NCBI GenBank assembly: GCA_964593585.1
Contig: CAZQIZ010000001.1
Span: 124,001 to 188,000 of the forward strand
Direction: 5' to 3'
Length of the DNA: 64,000 bases
Origin: JACQFV01 sp964593585
GTDB lineage: Bacteria > Zixibacteria > MSB-5A5 > WJJR01
The position numbers and the translations under genes were made by a program. Below, piece by piece: positions 16,678 through 25,775 of this stretch. Positions within the stretch are counted from its first letter, which is position 1; the number at the start of each line of letters is the position of its first letter. Under the pieces are notes generated by a model. The model ran no database searches and had not been told where the DNA came from. It was given only the letters and a program-made list of their open reading frames with translations.

Positions 16678-17715
16678 ATGCGAGATTGTGATTTTCTCAA
16701 CGCCTGTTTTGGGATGATGGTGCGGCGGCGGCCGATCTGGGTGATGCGCCAGGCCGGACGTTATCAGGCCTCCTACCGGGCGGTGCGTCAGAAACACACC
16801 TTTGAGCAGATCTGCCAGAGCCCGGAGTTGATCGCGCAGGTGACCGCCGCGCCGATCGCCGAATTCGATCTCGACGCCGCGATCATCTTCTCCGACATCC
16901 TGGTAGTCTTCCCGCCGATGGGGGTGCCGGTCTCCTTCGACGATGGCGGGCCGCGTCTGTCCGCGCCGATCCGCACCGCTTCCGACCTCAATGCCCTGCG
17001 ACGGCTCGATGTGGCGGAGGGACTGGGCTTCGTGACTGAGGGGATCCGTCTGACCCGTCAGGCCCTCCCGTCCAACATTCCGATCATCGGCTTTGCCGGC
17101 GCGCCCTTCACGCTGGCCTGCTACGCGATCGAGGGGACCACCTCGCGCGAGTTCTCCGTGGCGCGGCGCTTTTTTTATGAGCAGCCGCGTCTGGCCGAAA
17201 AACTGATGGGCCATCTGACCGGCGCGGTCGCAGACTATCTCGCCGCCCAAATCGCGGCGGGGGTTGACGCGGTCCAGATCTTCGACTCCTGGGGCGGGCT
17301 GCTCTCATCGGAAGATTATCGCCGCTGGGTGCTGCCACACATGCAGGAGCTGGTCGCGGCCATCAAAAAGCCGCATGTCCCGGTCATCCTGTACCTGAGC
17401 AACACTTACCATTTGCTCGATGTAATCGCCGAAGCCGGCTTCGATGTGGTCAGCGTCGACTGGCGCACCGAACTGAACGCCGCCGCCCACCACCTGGTCC
17501 ATGCCCGCGCCATTCAGGGGAACCTTGACCCGCTGGTGTTGTATGCCGATGCGGAGACCATCACCCGCAAGGCGGCGCGGATCATGGAGACGATGGATAT
17601 CACCAACAAGGGGCATATCTTCAATCTCGGCCACGGCATCCTGCCCTCGACCCCGGAAGAGAACCTCCGGCTGTTGGTGCAGACGGTGCATGGCACCCCG
17701 CCGCGGGTGGGTTGA
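16678..17715 (+). CDS. hemE: Uroporphyrinogen decarboxylase
   Basis: HemE removes four carboxyl groups from uroporphyrinogen III to give coproporphyrinogen III. The 345-residue protein has the signature RRPIWVMRQAGRYQASYR with the substrate-binding arginines, the FSDILVVFPPMG block with the catalytic Asp, and IQIFDSWGG-like VQIFDSWGG. The ATG at 16678 is the natural start even though the frame opens within the end of hemL. The spacing of seven bases to hemN indicates one transcript. Confidence 0.96.
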   Translation: MRDCDFLNACFGMMVRRRPIWVMRQAGRYQASYRAVRQKHTFEQICQSPELIAQVTAAPIAEFDLDAAIIFSDILVVFPPMGVPVSFDDGGPRLSAPIRTASDLNALRRLDVAEGLGFVTEGIRLTRQALPSNIPIIGFAGAPFTLACYAIEGTTSREFSVARRFFYEQPRLAEKLMGHLTGAVADYLAAQIAAGVDAVQIFDSWGGLLSSEDYRRWVLPHMQELVAAIKKPHVPVILYLSNTYHLLDVIAEAGFDVVSVDWRTELNAAAHHLVHARAIQGNLDPLVLYADAETITRKAARIMETMDITNKGHIFNLGHGILPSTPEENLRLLVQTVHGTPPRVG

Positions 17716-17722
17716 GCGACCG

Positions 17723-19141
17723 ATGGGCCAGACCTCATTCACCAGCGATCAATCGTATCTGTCGGTTCCTTCGGAACTGCTGCGCAAGTATGACCGTCCC
17801 GGCCCGCGGTACACGTCGTATCCGACCGTGCCGGTCTGGACCGACACGTTTGGCGCCGACGATTACCGCCGCCACCTTGATGCGTTTGCGGCGAGCGGAC
17901 GCGGCCTGTCGGCCTATGTGCATCTGCCGTTCTGCGAGCATCGCTGCACCTTTTGCGGCTGCAATGTCGTGATCGCGCAGCGCGAAGACACCATCGAGCG
18001 CTACCTCGACTACATGTTCCGCGAAATCGACCTGGTCGCCGCCCGATTCGGCGGCAAACGCCGTCTGTTGCAGCTGCACTGGGGCGGCGGCACCCCGACC
18101 CATCTGTCGATTCCGCAGATGCAGCGGGTCTGGGACAAATTGCAGGGCGTGTTCGACTTCGATCCGGCCGCTGAGATCGCCATCGAGGTCGACCCGCGCG
18201 TCACCACCCGCGAGCAGATGGAGTTCCTCCGCGCCCTCGGATTTAATCGGCTCTCGATGGGCGTGCAAGACCTCTCGCCCGAAGTGCAGGAGGCGATCGG
18301 ACGCAACCAGACCGACCGTCAGACCGCGGCGATCTACCGTCTCGGACGCGACCTCGGGTTCTACGGCATCAACATGGACCTGATCTATGGCCTGCCGCGG
18401 CAAACCGCGGCGGAGTGGAACGCCACGATGGACATGATCGCCGACTGGAAGCCCGACCGTCTGGCGGTCTACTCCTACGCCCATGTGCCGTGGGTCAAGC
18501 CGCAGCAAATGCAGATCAACGAGGCCGAATTGCCGAAGGGGCCGGAAAAGTTCGCCCTGTTCGAGATCGCGGTGAAAAGCCTCCTGGCCGCCGGCTACGA
18601 GCCCATCGGCTTCGACCACTTTGCGCTGCCCTCCGATGAACTGGCGCAGGGCATTCACAACGGCCGACTGCACCGCAACTTCATGGGCTACACCGTGTCG
18701 GTCTCGCGCGACATGGTCGGGCTGGGGCTGTCGTCGATCGGCGAGATCGGCGGCTGCTTCGCGCAGAATGACTCGCGATTGGGTGGATACTACCGGCGCA
18801 TGGATGAAACCGGCACCGGCATCCATCGCGGCTGGACCCTCTCCCACGATGACAGGATTCGCCAGGAGACCATCCTGGCGATCATGTGCAAGATGCGGCT
18901 GTCGTTTGCCGATCTGGGACGGCAATTCGAGATCGATGCCCGCGAGTATTTCCGCGAAGAGTTCACTCGGCTGGATGAGTTTGTCGACGACCAACTGATC
19001 GATATCAACAATGATGGGTTTGTGGTCACACCGCGGGGGCGGCATTTTGTCCGCAACATCGCGATGGTCTTCGATGCCTACCTGCCCAGGATTCAGGAGC
19101 AGGCGACCGAGAAGCGGCCGGTGTTCTCGCGCACGATCTGA
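17723..19141 (+). CDS. hemN: Oxygen-independent coproporphyrinogen III dehydrogenase
   Basis: A radical SAM enzyme converting coproporphyrinogen III to protoporphyrinogen IX without oxygen. The 472-residue protein carries the HemN-specific C-x3-C-x2-C-x-C signature at Cys71, Cys75, Cys78 and Cys80 (PFCEHRCTFCGCNV), the GGGTPTHLS glycine motif, and an N-terminal segment YDRPGPRYTSYPT found in genuine HemN and not in the HemW heme chaperone. Its presence indicates heme synthesis under low oxygen. The start codon lies seven bases after the hemE stop. Confidence 0.95.
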   Translation: MGQTSFTSDQSYLSVPSELLRKYDRPGPRYTSYPTVPVWTDTFGADDYRRHLDAFAASGRGLSAYVHLPFCEHRCTFCGCNVVIAQREDTIERYLDYMFREIDLVAARFGGKRRLLQLHWGGGTPTHLSIPQMQRVWDKLQGVFDFDPAAEIAIEVDPRVTTREQMEFLRALGFNRLSMGVQDLSPEVQEAIGRNQTDRQTAAIYRLGRDLGFYGINMDLIYGLPRQTAAEWNATMDMIADWKPDRLAVYSYAHVPWVKPQQMQINEAELPKGPEKFALFEIAVKSLLAAGYEPIGFDHFALPSDELAQGIHNGRLHRNFMGYTVSVSRDMVGLGLSSIGEIGGCFAQNDSRLGGYYRRMDETGTGIHRGWTLSHDDRIRQETILAIMCKMRLSFADLGRQFEIDAREYFREEFTRLDEFVDDQLIDINNDGFVVTPRGRHFVRNIAMVFDAYLPRIQEQATEKRPVFSRTI

Positions 19142-19176
19142 CGCAGAATGTTACAGAGCGATTCAGCATCTACCAT

Positions 19177-19392
19177 CCGGGAGGGCGAGGCATCCGCACA
19201 AGGCCATGTGTAGTCCCGATGACGATCTAATCTGAATGATCCGGGAGGGCGAGGCTTCCGCACAAGGCCATGTGTGATCCCGATGACGATCCAATCTGAA
19301 TGATTTGGGAGGGCGAGGCTTCCGCCGAGCCTGCTCTTGCTGGAGCGGCCATTACCGACAAACAGGAACGCCGGAGGCCTCGCCTCCCCCCA
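19177..19392. repeat. Tandem 64-bp repeat ending in a palindromic element
   Basis: Two nearly identical 64-base units begin at 19177 and 19241 (starting ccgggagggcgagg), followed by a third truncated unit at 19305. The third copy has an inverted partner arm at about 19371-19391 (ggcctcgcctccccc), forming a palindromic element. Its left arm, 19307-19334, is identical over 28 bases to the left arm of the element at 45090-45117. The units separate hemN from hemG. A small ORF on the minus strand across them is an artefact of the repeat. Confidence 0.8.
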
Positions 19393-19416
19393 GAAAACTG
19401 TAATCCGAAAGCTCAC

Positions 19417-20814
19417 ATGTTGAATGGACTCATCATTGGCGGCGGGATCACGGGGTTGGCGGTGGCTCATTGGCTCGGGCTGGACAAGGCGCCCGAGGGG
19501 TGGGAACTCTGGGAGGCCGATGACCGTCTCGGCGGCACCTTGCGCACCGACCGGATCGATGGTTACTCGGTCGATTGGGGTCCGAATGGTTTCCTCGACC
19601 GCGAGCCGTTAACCCTGCAACTGGTCGATGAGATCGGGTTGCGCGATCAACTCGAACCCGCCAACGAGAAGGCGGAAAAGCGATTTATCGTCAAGAACGG
19701 CCGCCTGCACCCGGTGCCGTTTTCGCCGTTGCGGATTCTGACCACCGGGTTGCTGTCACCCTATGATAAACTGCGCATCTTCGGCGAGCCGTTCATACCG
19801 GCGCGTCGTGATGACACCGATGAGTCGATCTATGATTTCGCCGCACGGCGCATCGGCGCCGGGGCGGCGCAGATGTTTGTCGATCCGATGGTCTCCGGCG
19901 TCTTCGGCGGCGTGGCGCGCGAACTGTCGCTGCCGTCCTGCTTTCCCATCATGCGCGAGATGGAAGTTCAGTATGGCGGGCTGGTCAAGGCGTTGATCGC
20001 CAAGATGAGGGAGAAGAAGCGCCGCGAACGGGCCGAGAAGAAAAAGAAGTCCGGCTCGCCGGCCGGGCCGGGGGGACGGCTCACCTCCTTCAAGGGCGGA
20101 CTCGATGTCCTGGCCAACCGTCTCGGCGAGCGTCTCCGTCCGGTGGTGCGTCTGCGGCGCGCGGTGACGGGCATTTCCCGCGACGGCGAAGGGTGGGTGG
20201 TGATGGACTCGCAGGGGGAGATGACCCGCGCCAAACGGATCATCGTCACCTGTCCCGCCTACACCGCCGGACAAATCTTCAAGCAATATGACCGCGATCT
20301 GGGAATCGCCTTCGCCGCGGTGCCGTATGCGCCGATCATCGTCGTGGCCACCGGACACCGGCGCGAGGATATTGCCCATTCGCTCGATGGCTTCGGCTTT
20401 CTCATTCCCCGCAACCAGCGCATCCGCACCCTGGGCTCGATCTGGACCTCGTCGATCTTCGCTGACCGCGCCCCCGCAGGGCACGTCCAGTTCCGCACCA
20501 TGCTCGGCGGCGCCGGCGACCAGAACATCCTCGATCTGATGGACGATGAACTGTGGGCGCTTATCCGCCGCGAGCTGGGGCCGATCATCGGCATCAAGGC
20601 CGATCCGGTCTTCATGCGCATCTACCGCTGGCAGCGCGGCATCCCGCAGTATGTGCTCGGTCACCGCGACCGTCGGGCGCGTCTGGAGCAGTTCGTCGCC
20701 AAACAACCGGGGCTGTATTTCGCCGGCAATTCCTACTATGGCGTCGGGCTGAACGACTGCGTCAAGATGGCCCGCAAGGTCGCCGAGCAGATTCGAAACG
20801 ACGCCCGCCAATAA
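19417..20814 (+). CDS. hemG: Protoporphyrinogen oxidase (FAD-dependent, HemG/HemY type)
   Basis: The enzyme oxidises protoporphyrinogen IX (or coproporphyrinogen III in some lineages) using FAD and usually oxygen. The 465-residue protein starts with the dinucleotide-binding motif LIIGGGITGLAVAHWL, has the LGGTLRTDRIDGYSVDWGPNGF-type block at about 35-55, and ends with the FAD motif YFAGNSYYGVGLNDC. An odd lysine/arginine-rich insertion (EKKRRERAEKKKKSGS) lies near residue 205. It completes protoporphyrin synthesis next to the oxygen-independent hemN. The specificity (proto versus copro) cannot be decided here. Confidence 0.9.
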   Translation: MLNGLIIGGGITGLAVAHWLGLDKAPEGWELWEADDRLGGTLRTDRIDGYSVDWGPNGFLDREPLTLQLVDEIGLRDQLEPANEKAEKRFIVKNGRLHPVPFSPLRILTTGLLSPYDKLRIFGEPFIPARRDDTDESIYDFAARRIGAGAAQMFVDPMVSGVFGGVARELSLPSCFPIMREMEVQYGGLVKALIAKMREKKRRERAEKKKKSGSPAGPGGRLTSFKGGLDVLANRLGERLRPVVRLRRAVTGISRDGEGWVVMDSQGEMTRAKRIIVTCPAYTAGQIFKQYDRDLGIAFAAVPYAPIIVVATGHRREDIAHSLDGFGFLIPRNQRIRTLGSIWTSSIFADRAPAGHVQFRTMLGGAGDQNILDLMDDELWALIRRELGPIIGIKADPVFMRIYRWQRGIPQYVLGHRDRRARLEQFVAKQPGLYFAGNSYYGVGLNDCVKMARKVAEQIRNDARQ

Positions 20815-20895
20815 GCCCGGCGCCCGCCCCGCGACTCGGGTCTTGCCTTTTGGAGCCGCAATCGCAATCGTGCGGCGCGCATGCGAGGAATGGCC

Positions 20896-21786
20896 ATGTC
20901 CCCACGTCTGAAGCTTCCCATCATTATCTGCCTGGCGCTTCTCTGGAATGCACTGCCGGTCGCGGCGCAGAAAGGCGATCCGCGCGATGCCCTGGCGCTG
21001 GCCGAACTATCGGCGGCAATGCAGGCGATCGCCGCACGGGTGCAGCCGGCGGTGGTGCAGATTGTCTCCTCCGGCTATGTCCCCGCCGGCGACGGGGCCG
21101 AATCGGCCGCTGAACTGCTGCGGTTGCAGCGCTCCGGCGGCTCGGGGGTGATTGTTGACCCGACGGGCTACATCGTCACCAACGCCCATGTGGTGGCCAA
21201 TGCCCAAAGGGTGCAGGTGGTGCTCAATGCGCCGCCGGGTAAGAACGATTTCCAGTCAATTGTCAAGCCGCGCGGGCCGATCCTGCCGGCGGATGTGGTC
21301 GGTCTCGATGAGGAAACCGATCTGGCGGTGCTCAAGGTCGACACCTCCGGTCTGCCGCATCTGCCCTTGGGCAACAGCGACGATGTCAAATCGGGTCAGG
21401 TGGTGCTGGCGTTCGGGGCGCCCCTGGGTCTTGACAACTCAGTGACCATGGGGGTGGTCTCGGCGGTGGCGCGGCAGTTGCGTCCGGAGGACCGGATGAT
21501 CTACATCCAGACCGACGCCTCAATCAATCCCGGCAACTCCGGTGAGCCGCTGGTCAACACCGCCGGGCAGGTGGTCGGGATCAACACCTCGATCATCACT
21601 CGATCCGGCGGCAGCGAAGGATTGGGATTTGCCGCGCCCAGCAACATCGTTCGGACTGTCTATGAGCAGATTCGCGCCGCGGGACGAGTCCGGCGCGGCG
21701 GGATTGGCGTCCTGGCGCAGACTATCAATCCGGTCATGGCCGAAGGACTCGGACTGGCGCGCGACTGGGGGGGTGATCGCCGGTGA
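20896..21786 (+). CDS. HtrA/DegP-like serine protease, N-terminal part (frame broken at a G7 tract)
   Basis: The N-terminal 296 residues hold a signal peptide (KLPIIICLALLWNALPVAAQ) and a trypsin-like domain with an apparently complete triad: His98 (TNAHVVAN), Asp142 (EETDLAVLK) and Ser215 (NPGNSGEPL, with Glu in place of the usual second Gly). The frame stops at 21786, but protein similarity to a PDZ domain continues in the +1 frame from 21773. The shift falls in a run of seven G (21767-21773). Removing one G yields a single 474-residue protein. The ATG at 20896 has a GAGG site; 20881 is an alternative start. A sequencing indel, a true frameshift mutation or programmed shifting are all possible. 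Confidence 0.8.
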   Translation: MSPRLKLPIIICLALLWNALPVAAQKGDPRDALALAELSAAMQAIAARVQPAVVQIVSSGYVPAGDGAESAAELLRLQRSGGSGVIVDPTGYIVTNAHVVANAQRVQVVLNAPPGKNDFQSIVKPRGPILPADVVGLDEETDLAVLKVDTSGLPHLPLGNSDDVKSGQVVLAFGAPLGLDNSVTMGVVSAVARQLRPEDRMIYIQTDASINPGNSGEPLVNTAGQVVGINTSIITRSGGSEGLGFAAPSNIVRTVYEQIRAAGRVRRGGIGVLAQTINPVMAEGLGLARDWGGDRR

Positions 21787-22321
21787 TGTTTCTCCCGACA
21801 GTCCGGCGGCGCTGGCCGGTGTGCGGCGCGGCGACATCATCCTGGCGCTCAATGGCAAGCCGATGGAGAATGCCCGTCAGTTCGACGTAAACCTGTACCA
21901 ATTCGCCACCGGCGACAAGGTCCGTCTCGATCTCCAACGCGGCGACGACCAACTGGCTGTGGAAGTGCAGGTCATCGAACGGCCGGGCGCCTCTTCCGAA
22001 TTGGCGTTCATGGTCAGCCCCGCAGAGAATCTGATCGGGCCGCTGGGCATCCTCGCGCTTGATTTGAATGACGAGGTCGCCGCGGTGCTGCCGCCGCTGC
22101 GCTTCCGCACCGGCGTGGTGGTGGCCGCGCGCGCCTCCGATGCGACACCCGGCGAGCACAATTTTCGTCCCGGCGATGTCATCTACGCGGTCAACGGGGT
22201 GCCGGTCGAGTCGATCCGCGATCTGCGCGCGGCGTTGAACCAACTGCAAAGCGGCGATGCGGTGGTGGCCGAAGTGGAGCGGGGGGGCGCATTGCGCTAT
22301 GTCGCGCTGCGAATGGAGTGA
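21773..22321 (+). CDS. HtrA/DegP-like serine protease, C-terminal PDZ part (downstream of frameshift)
   Basis: This segment has no start codon of its own in a sensible place and reads on from the protease domain after one base is skipped in the G7 tract. It encodes one clear PDZ domain (GVIAGDVSPDSPAALAGVRRGDIILALNGK) and a second PDZ-like unit near the end (FRPGDVIYAVNGVPVESIRDL). The arrangement, one protease domain then PDZ domains, is the DegP/DegQ layout of periplasmic quality-control proteases. The threonine aldolase gene starts two bases after its stop. Confidence 0.8.
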   Translation: MIAGDVSPDSPAALAGVRRGDIILALNGKPMENARQFDVNLYQFATGDKVRLDLQRGDDQLAVEVQVIERPGASSELAFMVSPAENLIGPLGILALDLNDEVAAVLPPLRFRTGVVVAARASDATPGEHNFRPGDVIYAVNGVPVESIRDLRAALNQLQSGDAVVAEVERGGALRYVALRME

Positions 22322-22322
22322 C

Positions 22323-23354
22323 ATGAAAATTGTCGATCTGCGCTCGGACACGATCACCAAGCCGACCCCCGGAATGCGCGCCGCCATGGCCACCGCCGAG
22401 GTCGGCGATGATGTCCTGGGCGATGACCCGACCGTGCAGGCGCTCGAAGCCAAGGTCGCGGCGCTCTTCGGCGTCGAGGCCTCGCTCTTCGTCGTTTCCG
22501 GCACCATGGGCAACCAGGTGTCGTTGCACACCCATGCCCGTCCCGGCGATGAGATCATCTGCGACGAGGATGCCCACATCGACTGGTATGAAGTGGGCGC
22601 GCCGGCGGCGCTTTCCGGATTGCAGGTGCGTCCCATCCCCGCGCCCGACGGCATCCCCGATCCGGACCGCATCCGCGCGGCGATCCGTCCGGAGAACATC
22701 CACCACCCGGTGACCAGCATCATCGCGGTGGAAAACACCCACAACCGCGCCGGCGGCACCGTGGTGCCGCTGCCCATTATGCGGGAAGTGGCCGCGATCG
22801 CGCACGATCATGGCGCGGTCTGCCATCTCGATGGGGCTCGCATCTGGAACGCCCACGCGGCCACAGGGATTGCGCTGTCGGAGTGGGTGAAAGGGTACGA
22901 CTCGGTCTCAGTCTGCCTCTCGAAGGGGCTGGGCGCGCCGGTCGGTTCGATGATTCTCGGCACGCGCGAATTCATCGCCCGCGCGCGACGTTCGCGCAAA
23001 CGCTTCGGCGGCGGGCTGCGTCAGGCGGGCATCCTCGCGGCGGCGGGAATCTACGCCATCGACGATCAGCTACCGAGACTGGCGGATGACCACGGTCGCG
23101 CCCGACGTTTGGCCGAGGCGGTGCGGGGGCTGCGGGGGATCCGGGTGATTCCCGATCCACCGCCGACCAACATCGTGGTCATTGACCTGGACGGCTCGCG
23201 GCACAACCCCGCGACCGTGCTTAAGACGCTCGAAAGCCACGGGGTCCGGATGCTCGGCTTCGGCGCATCGCGCATCCGCGCGGTGACCCATCGCGATGTC
23301 GATGACGAGGACATAGAAATCGCCGTTGGAGTGTTGCGGGAGACTCTGGCGTGA
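22323..23354 (+). CDS. ltaE: Low-specificity L-threonine aldolase
   Basis: A PLP enzyme that cleaves threonine or allo-threonine to glycine and acetaldehyde. The 343-residue protein shows the family opening VDLRSDTITKPTPGMRAAM, the HIDWYEVGAPA-like block and the PLP lysine Lys201 in SVCLSKGLGAPVGS. The ATG at 22323 has a GGAG site in the end of the HtrA-like gene. The stop overlaps the GTG of the next gene by four bases. Related beta-eliminating lyases have similar sequences, so exact substrate remains an inference. Confidence 0.9.
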   Translation: MKIVDLRSDTITKPTPGMRAAMATAEVGDDVLGDDPTVQALEAKVAALFGVEASLFVVSGTMGNQVSLHTHARPGDEIICDEDAHIDWYEVGAPAALSGLQVRPIPAPDGIPDPDRIRAAIRPENIHHPVTSIIAVENTHNRAGGTVVPLPIMREVAAIAHDHGAVCHLDGARIWNAHAATGIALSEWVKGYDSVSVCLSKGLGAPVGSMILGTREFIARARRSRKRFGGGLRQAGILAAAGIYAIDDQLPRLADDHGRARRLAEAVRGLRGIRVIPDPPPTNIVVIDLDGSRHNPATVLKTLESHGVRMLGFGASRIRAVTHRDVDDEDIEIAVGVLRETLA

Positions 23355-24112
23355 AGCTCGTCATTCTCGGTTCCTCGGCCGGGCTGGCCTCGCGACGGCG
23401 CGCCGGATCGTGCTATCTGCTTGACCTGGGCCAGCAGGGTGTGCTTCTGGATCTGGGCGATGGCGCCACCCGCAACTTCCTGCAGGCGGATTTTAGCCCC
23501 GACTGGGTTTCACATATCGTCATCACCCACACCCACGCCGACCATGTGGGTGGACTCGGATACTTCCTCCAGCAACGCTACCTGACCGGCACCGACCGTC
23601 CGCTGACCATCCACTGCCCCGGCGAGGCGGTGGGGCCGATCAAGGCCGTTTTCAATCTCGGCTACATGTTCAAGGACAAACTGCCGTTTACCATTGCCTA
23701 CAATCCGCATGTCGAGCGCTACCCGTTTCTGGCCGGCTCGGCACGGATCACGCCGTTTCCGACCTCGCATCTGTCCGCCATGCGCGCCTTTGCCGAAGAG
23801 AAGGGCCTGCCCAACCGGGGCGAATGCTTTGCGCTCCGTATCGAGGCGGCGAAGCGGACGATTGTCTACTCGGCCGATCTGGGCAGTCTCAACGATCTCG
23901 ACAGCATCCCCACCCCGATCGATTGGCTTCTGATCGAATCGACCCATGTCCCGCTGGATCGTCTTTGGCCCTGGGTCGAGGAGCGCCGCGTGAAGCGTGT
24001 CATTCTCACGCACATCGCCGATCATTTCGACACAGCGCGCGCTCTCGCTGACAAAGACAAGACCCGCGCCGAAATCCTGATTGCCGAAGACGGCATGACC
24101 CTCGAGATTTGA
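23351..24112 (+). CDS. RNase Z-like metallo-beta-lactamase-fold hydrolase
   Basis: The 253-residue protein has the metal-binding motif H-x-H-x-D-H at His60, His62, Asp64 and His65 (ITHTHADHVGG), a later Asp in VYSADLGSLNDL, and the C-terminal HIADHFD histidine. The layout is that of the small RNase Z/PhnP-like group rather than a glyoxalase. Full RNase Z is longer and carries an exosite arm, which is not evident, so tRNA processing is possible but unproven. It begins with GTG overlapping the aldolase stop, indicating coupling. Confidence 0.8.
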   Translation: MKLVILGSSAGLASRRRAGSCYLLDLGQQGVLLDLGDGATRNFLQADFSPDWVSHIVITHTHADHVGGLGYFLQQRYLTGTDRPLTIHCPGEAVGPIKAVFNLGYMFKDKLPFTIAYNPHVERYPFLAGSARITPFPTSHLSAMRAFAEEKGLPNRGECFALRIEAAKRTIVYSADLGSLNDLDSIPTPIDWLLIESTHVPLDRLWPWVEERRVKRVILTHIADHFDTARALADKDKTRAEILIAEDGMTLEI

Positions 24113-24209
24113 GCGGGACAAGAGGCTGAATGCCCCTTGTGCCGAGGATGGATGGGCTTGGCGGGCCTGCCGCAACCTTCGAACGGCTTTCATCGTCTAT
24201 TTACTTCGT

Positions 24210-25625
24210 ATGTCCGAGCGCATCATCGAACCTGTCAACCCGGTGCCGGGGGAAGCCGAGCCGATCACACCCCCATCGGTCACCCCGCAGTCCGAGACCC
24301 GCGAGGTCTACCGCTCGATTCTGCGCATGGGGATCCCGTCGATGATCGGGTTCGCCGCGCTGCACCTATACAACGTCGTCGATATGTACTGGGTAAGTCG
24401 TCTGGGGGCCGAGCCGGTGGCGGGCGTGGCGATTTTCGCCGCTTTCTACTGGGTCCTGTCGTCGGTGAACATGATCGCGGGCGCCGGCTCGACGGCCATC
24501 ATCGCCCGACGCTACGGCGAACAGGACTTGCCGCGCGCGCGCACGGCGATTGTGGAGGCCTTTGCGCTCAAGATCGGCACCGCCCTGATCAGCGCCGTCA
24601 TTGGATATCTGCTGACGCCGTGGATTGTGCGGATGCTCGGCGCCACGGGAGATGTCGAGCGGTACGCGATCGACTACGGCCGCGTGATGTTCCTCGGATT
24701 GGCGTTCAATTTCCCGGTGTGGACGGTCTTCACGGCCCTGCGCGGCATCGATCAGCCGAAGTCGGCGATGTGGATCATGATCGCTTCGACCGTGTTCAAC
24801 GCCATTCTCGATCCGATCCTGATCTTCGGCTGGCTGGGTTTTCCGGCGCTGGGGGTGGCTGGCGCGGCCTGGGCCTCGCTGATCGGCTTTGCGCTCACGA
24901 CCATCGTTGGCATCGCCATGTTCTTCGCCGGGGCGTTTCGCGTGCGGCTGACTTGGGAGTCGGTTCGCAGTTCCCGCGTGGCCACCATGTGGCAGATGAT
25001 GAAAATCGGGTTCCCGACCGGCGTCAGCTCGATTTCATTCTCGCTGGTGCGCATGATCATCACTCCGATGATCGCCCACTTCGGCGCGCCGTACGTGGCC
25101 ATCTACGGCGCCGGCTCGCGCATTCTCGAGGTCGCCATCATCATCGTGGTCGGCCTCGAGTTGGGACTCTCGCCTTTGATCGGGCATCTCTTGGGACGCG
25201 GCGACAAGCAACGCGCTTACGTCACCGCTGAGAAGGCGATCGCGTTGGCGGCGGGGCTGATGCTGGCGATGGGTGTCGGTATGGCGCTTTTGGCCGGACC
25301 GATCACCCGCATCTTCTTCGCCGATGCGGCCTATGAGCCACTGGGCGTCGCCTTTTTCCGCATCCTGGCGATTGCCGGTCCCTTCATTGGCGCCTTCCTG
25401 ATGATGGAAGCCGCCTTCTCCGGCGCGGGGGACACCGTGCCAGTCATGGTGATTGGCATAATCCACGCTTGGGTTTTCCAAGTGCCGCTTATCTGGTTCC
25501 TCTCACATGGGCTCGGTGTCGGTCCCAACGGCATCTGGTGGGGCTTCGCCGCCTCGGAAGCGCTCTCCAGCGGCTTCTACTTTTGGTGGTTCTCACGCAA
25601 GCGCTGGTTGCAGCGGAAAGTCTGA
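24210..25625 (+). CDS. MATE family multidrug efflux transporter
   Basis: A 471-residue inner-membrane protein with twelve predicted hydrophobic segments in two homologous halves, as in MatE (PF01554) transporters that export cationic drugs in exchange for Na+ or H+. Family features include GIPSMIGFAALHLYNVVDMYWV in the first helices, AGAGSTAIIARRYGEQ and the second-half counterpart GLELGLSPLIGHLLGRGD. The N-terminal 30 residues are polar and precede the first helix. No ribosome-binding site is evident before the ATG. It is probably transcribed separately from the MBL gene 97 bases upstream. Confidence 0.92.
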   Translation: MSERIIEPVNPVPGEAEPITPPSVTPQSETREVYRSILRMGIPSMIGFAALHLYNVVDMYWVSRLGAEPVAGVAIFAAFYWVLSSVNMIAGAGSTAIIARRYGEQDLPRARTAIVEAFALKIGTALISAVIGYLLTPWIVRMLGATGDVERYAIDYGRVMFLGLAFNFPVWTVFTALRGIDQPKSAMWIMIASTVFNAILDPILIFGWLGFPALGVAGAAWASLIGFALTTIVGIAMFFAGAFRVRLTWESVRSSRVATMWQMMKIGFPTGVSSISFSLVRMIITPMIAHFGAPYVAIYGAGSRILEVAIIIVVGLELGLSPLIGHLLGRGDKQRAYVTAEKAIALAAGLMLAMGVGMALLAGPITRIFFADAAYEPLGVAFFRILAIAGPFIGAFLMMEAAFSGAGDTVPVMVIGIIHAWVFQVPLIWFLSHGLGVGPNGIWWGFAASEALSSGFYFWWFSRKRWLQRKV

Positions 25626-25775
25626 GTGCGCGGCCGCGCCCATCTGGCATTTAGCGTAATCGACTTACTGTCAATTTCTTACGCGCATTCCCTTACATTC
25701 GGATTCCGCTTTACGTACCCCCGGTGCGTTTGGTAGACTTACCAGACACCGATCACCGGGTTGAGGAGAAAAGCA

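Noticed and set aside
19177..19304. Tandem units considered as a CRISPR array
   Set aside because: The units are contiguous 64-bp copies without unique spacers, and no cas genes are nearby.
19093..19470. Minus-strand ORF of 125 codons over the 64-bp repeats
   Set aside because: Its internal repetition comes from the DNA repeat; no protein feature.
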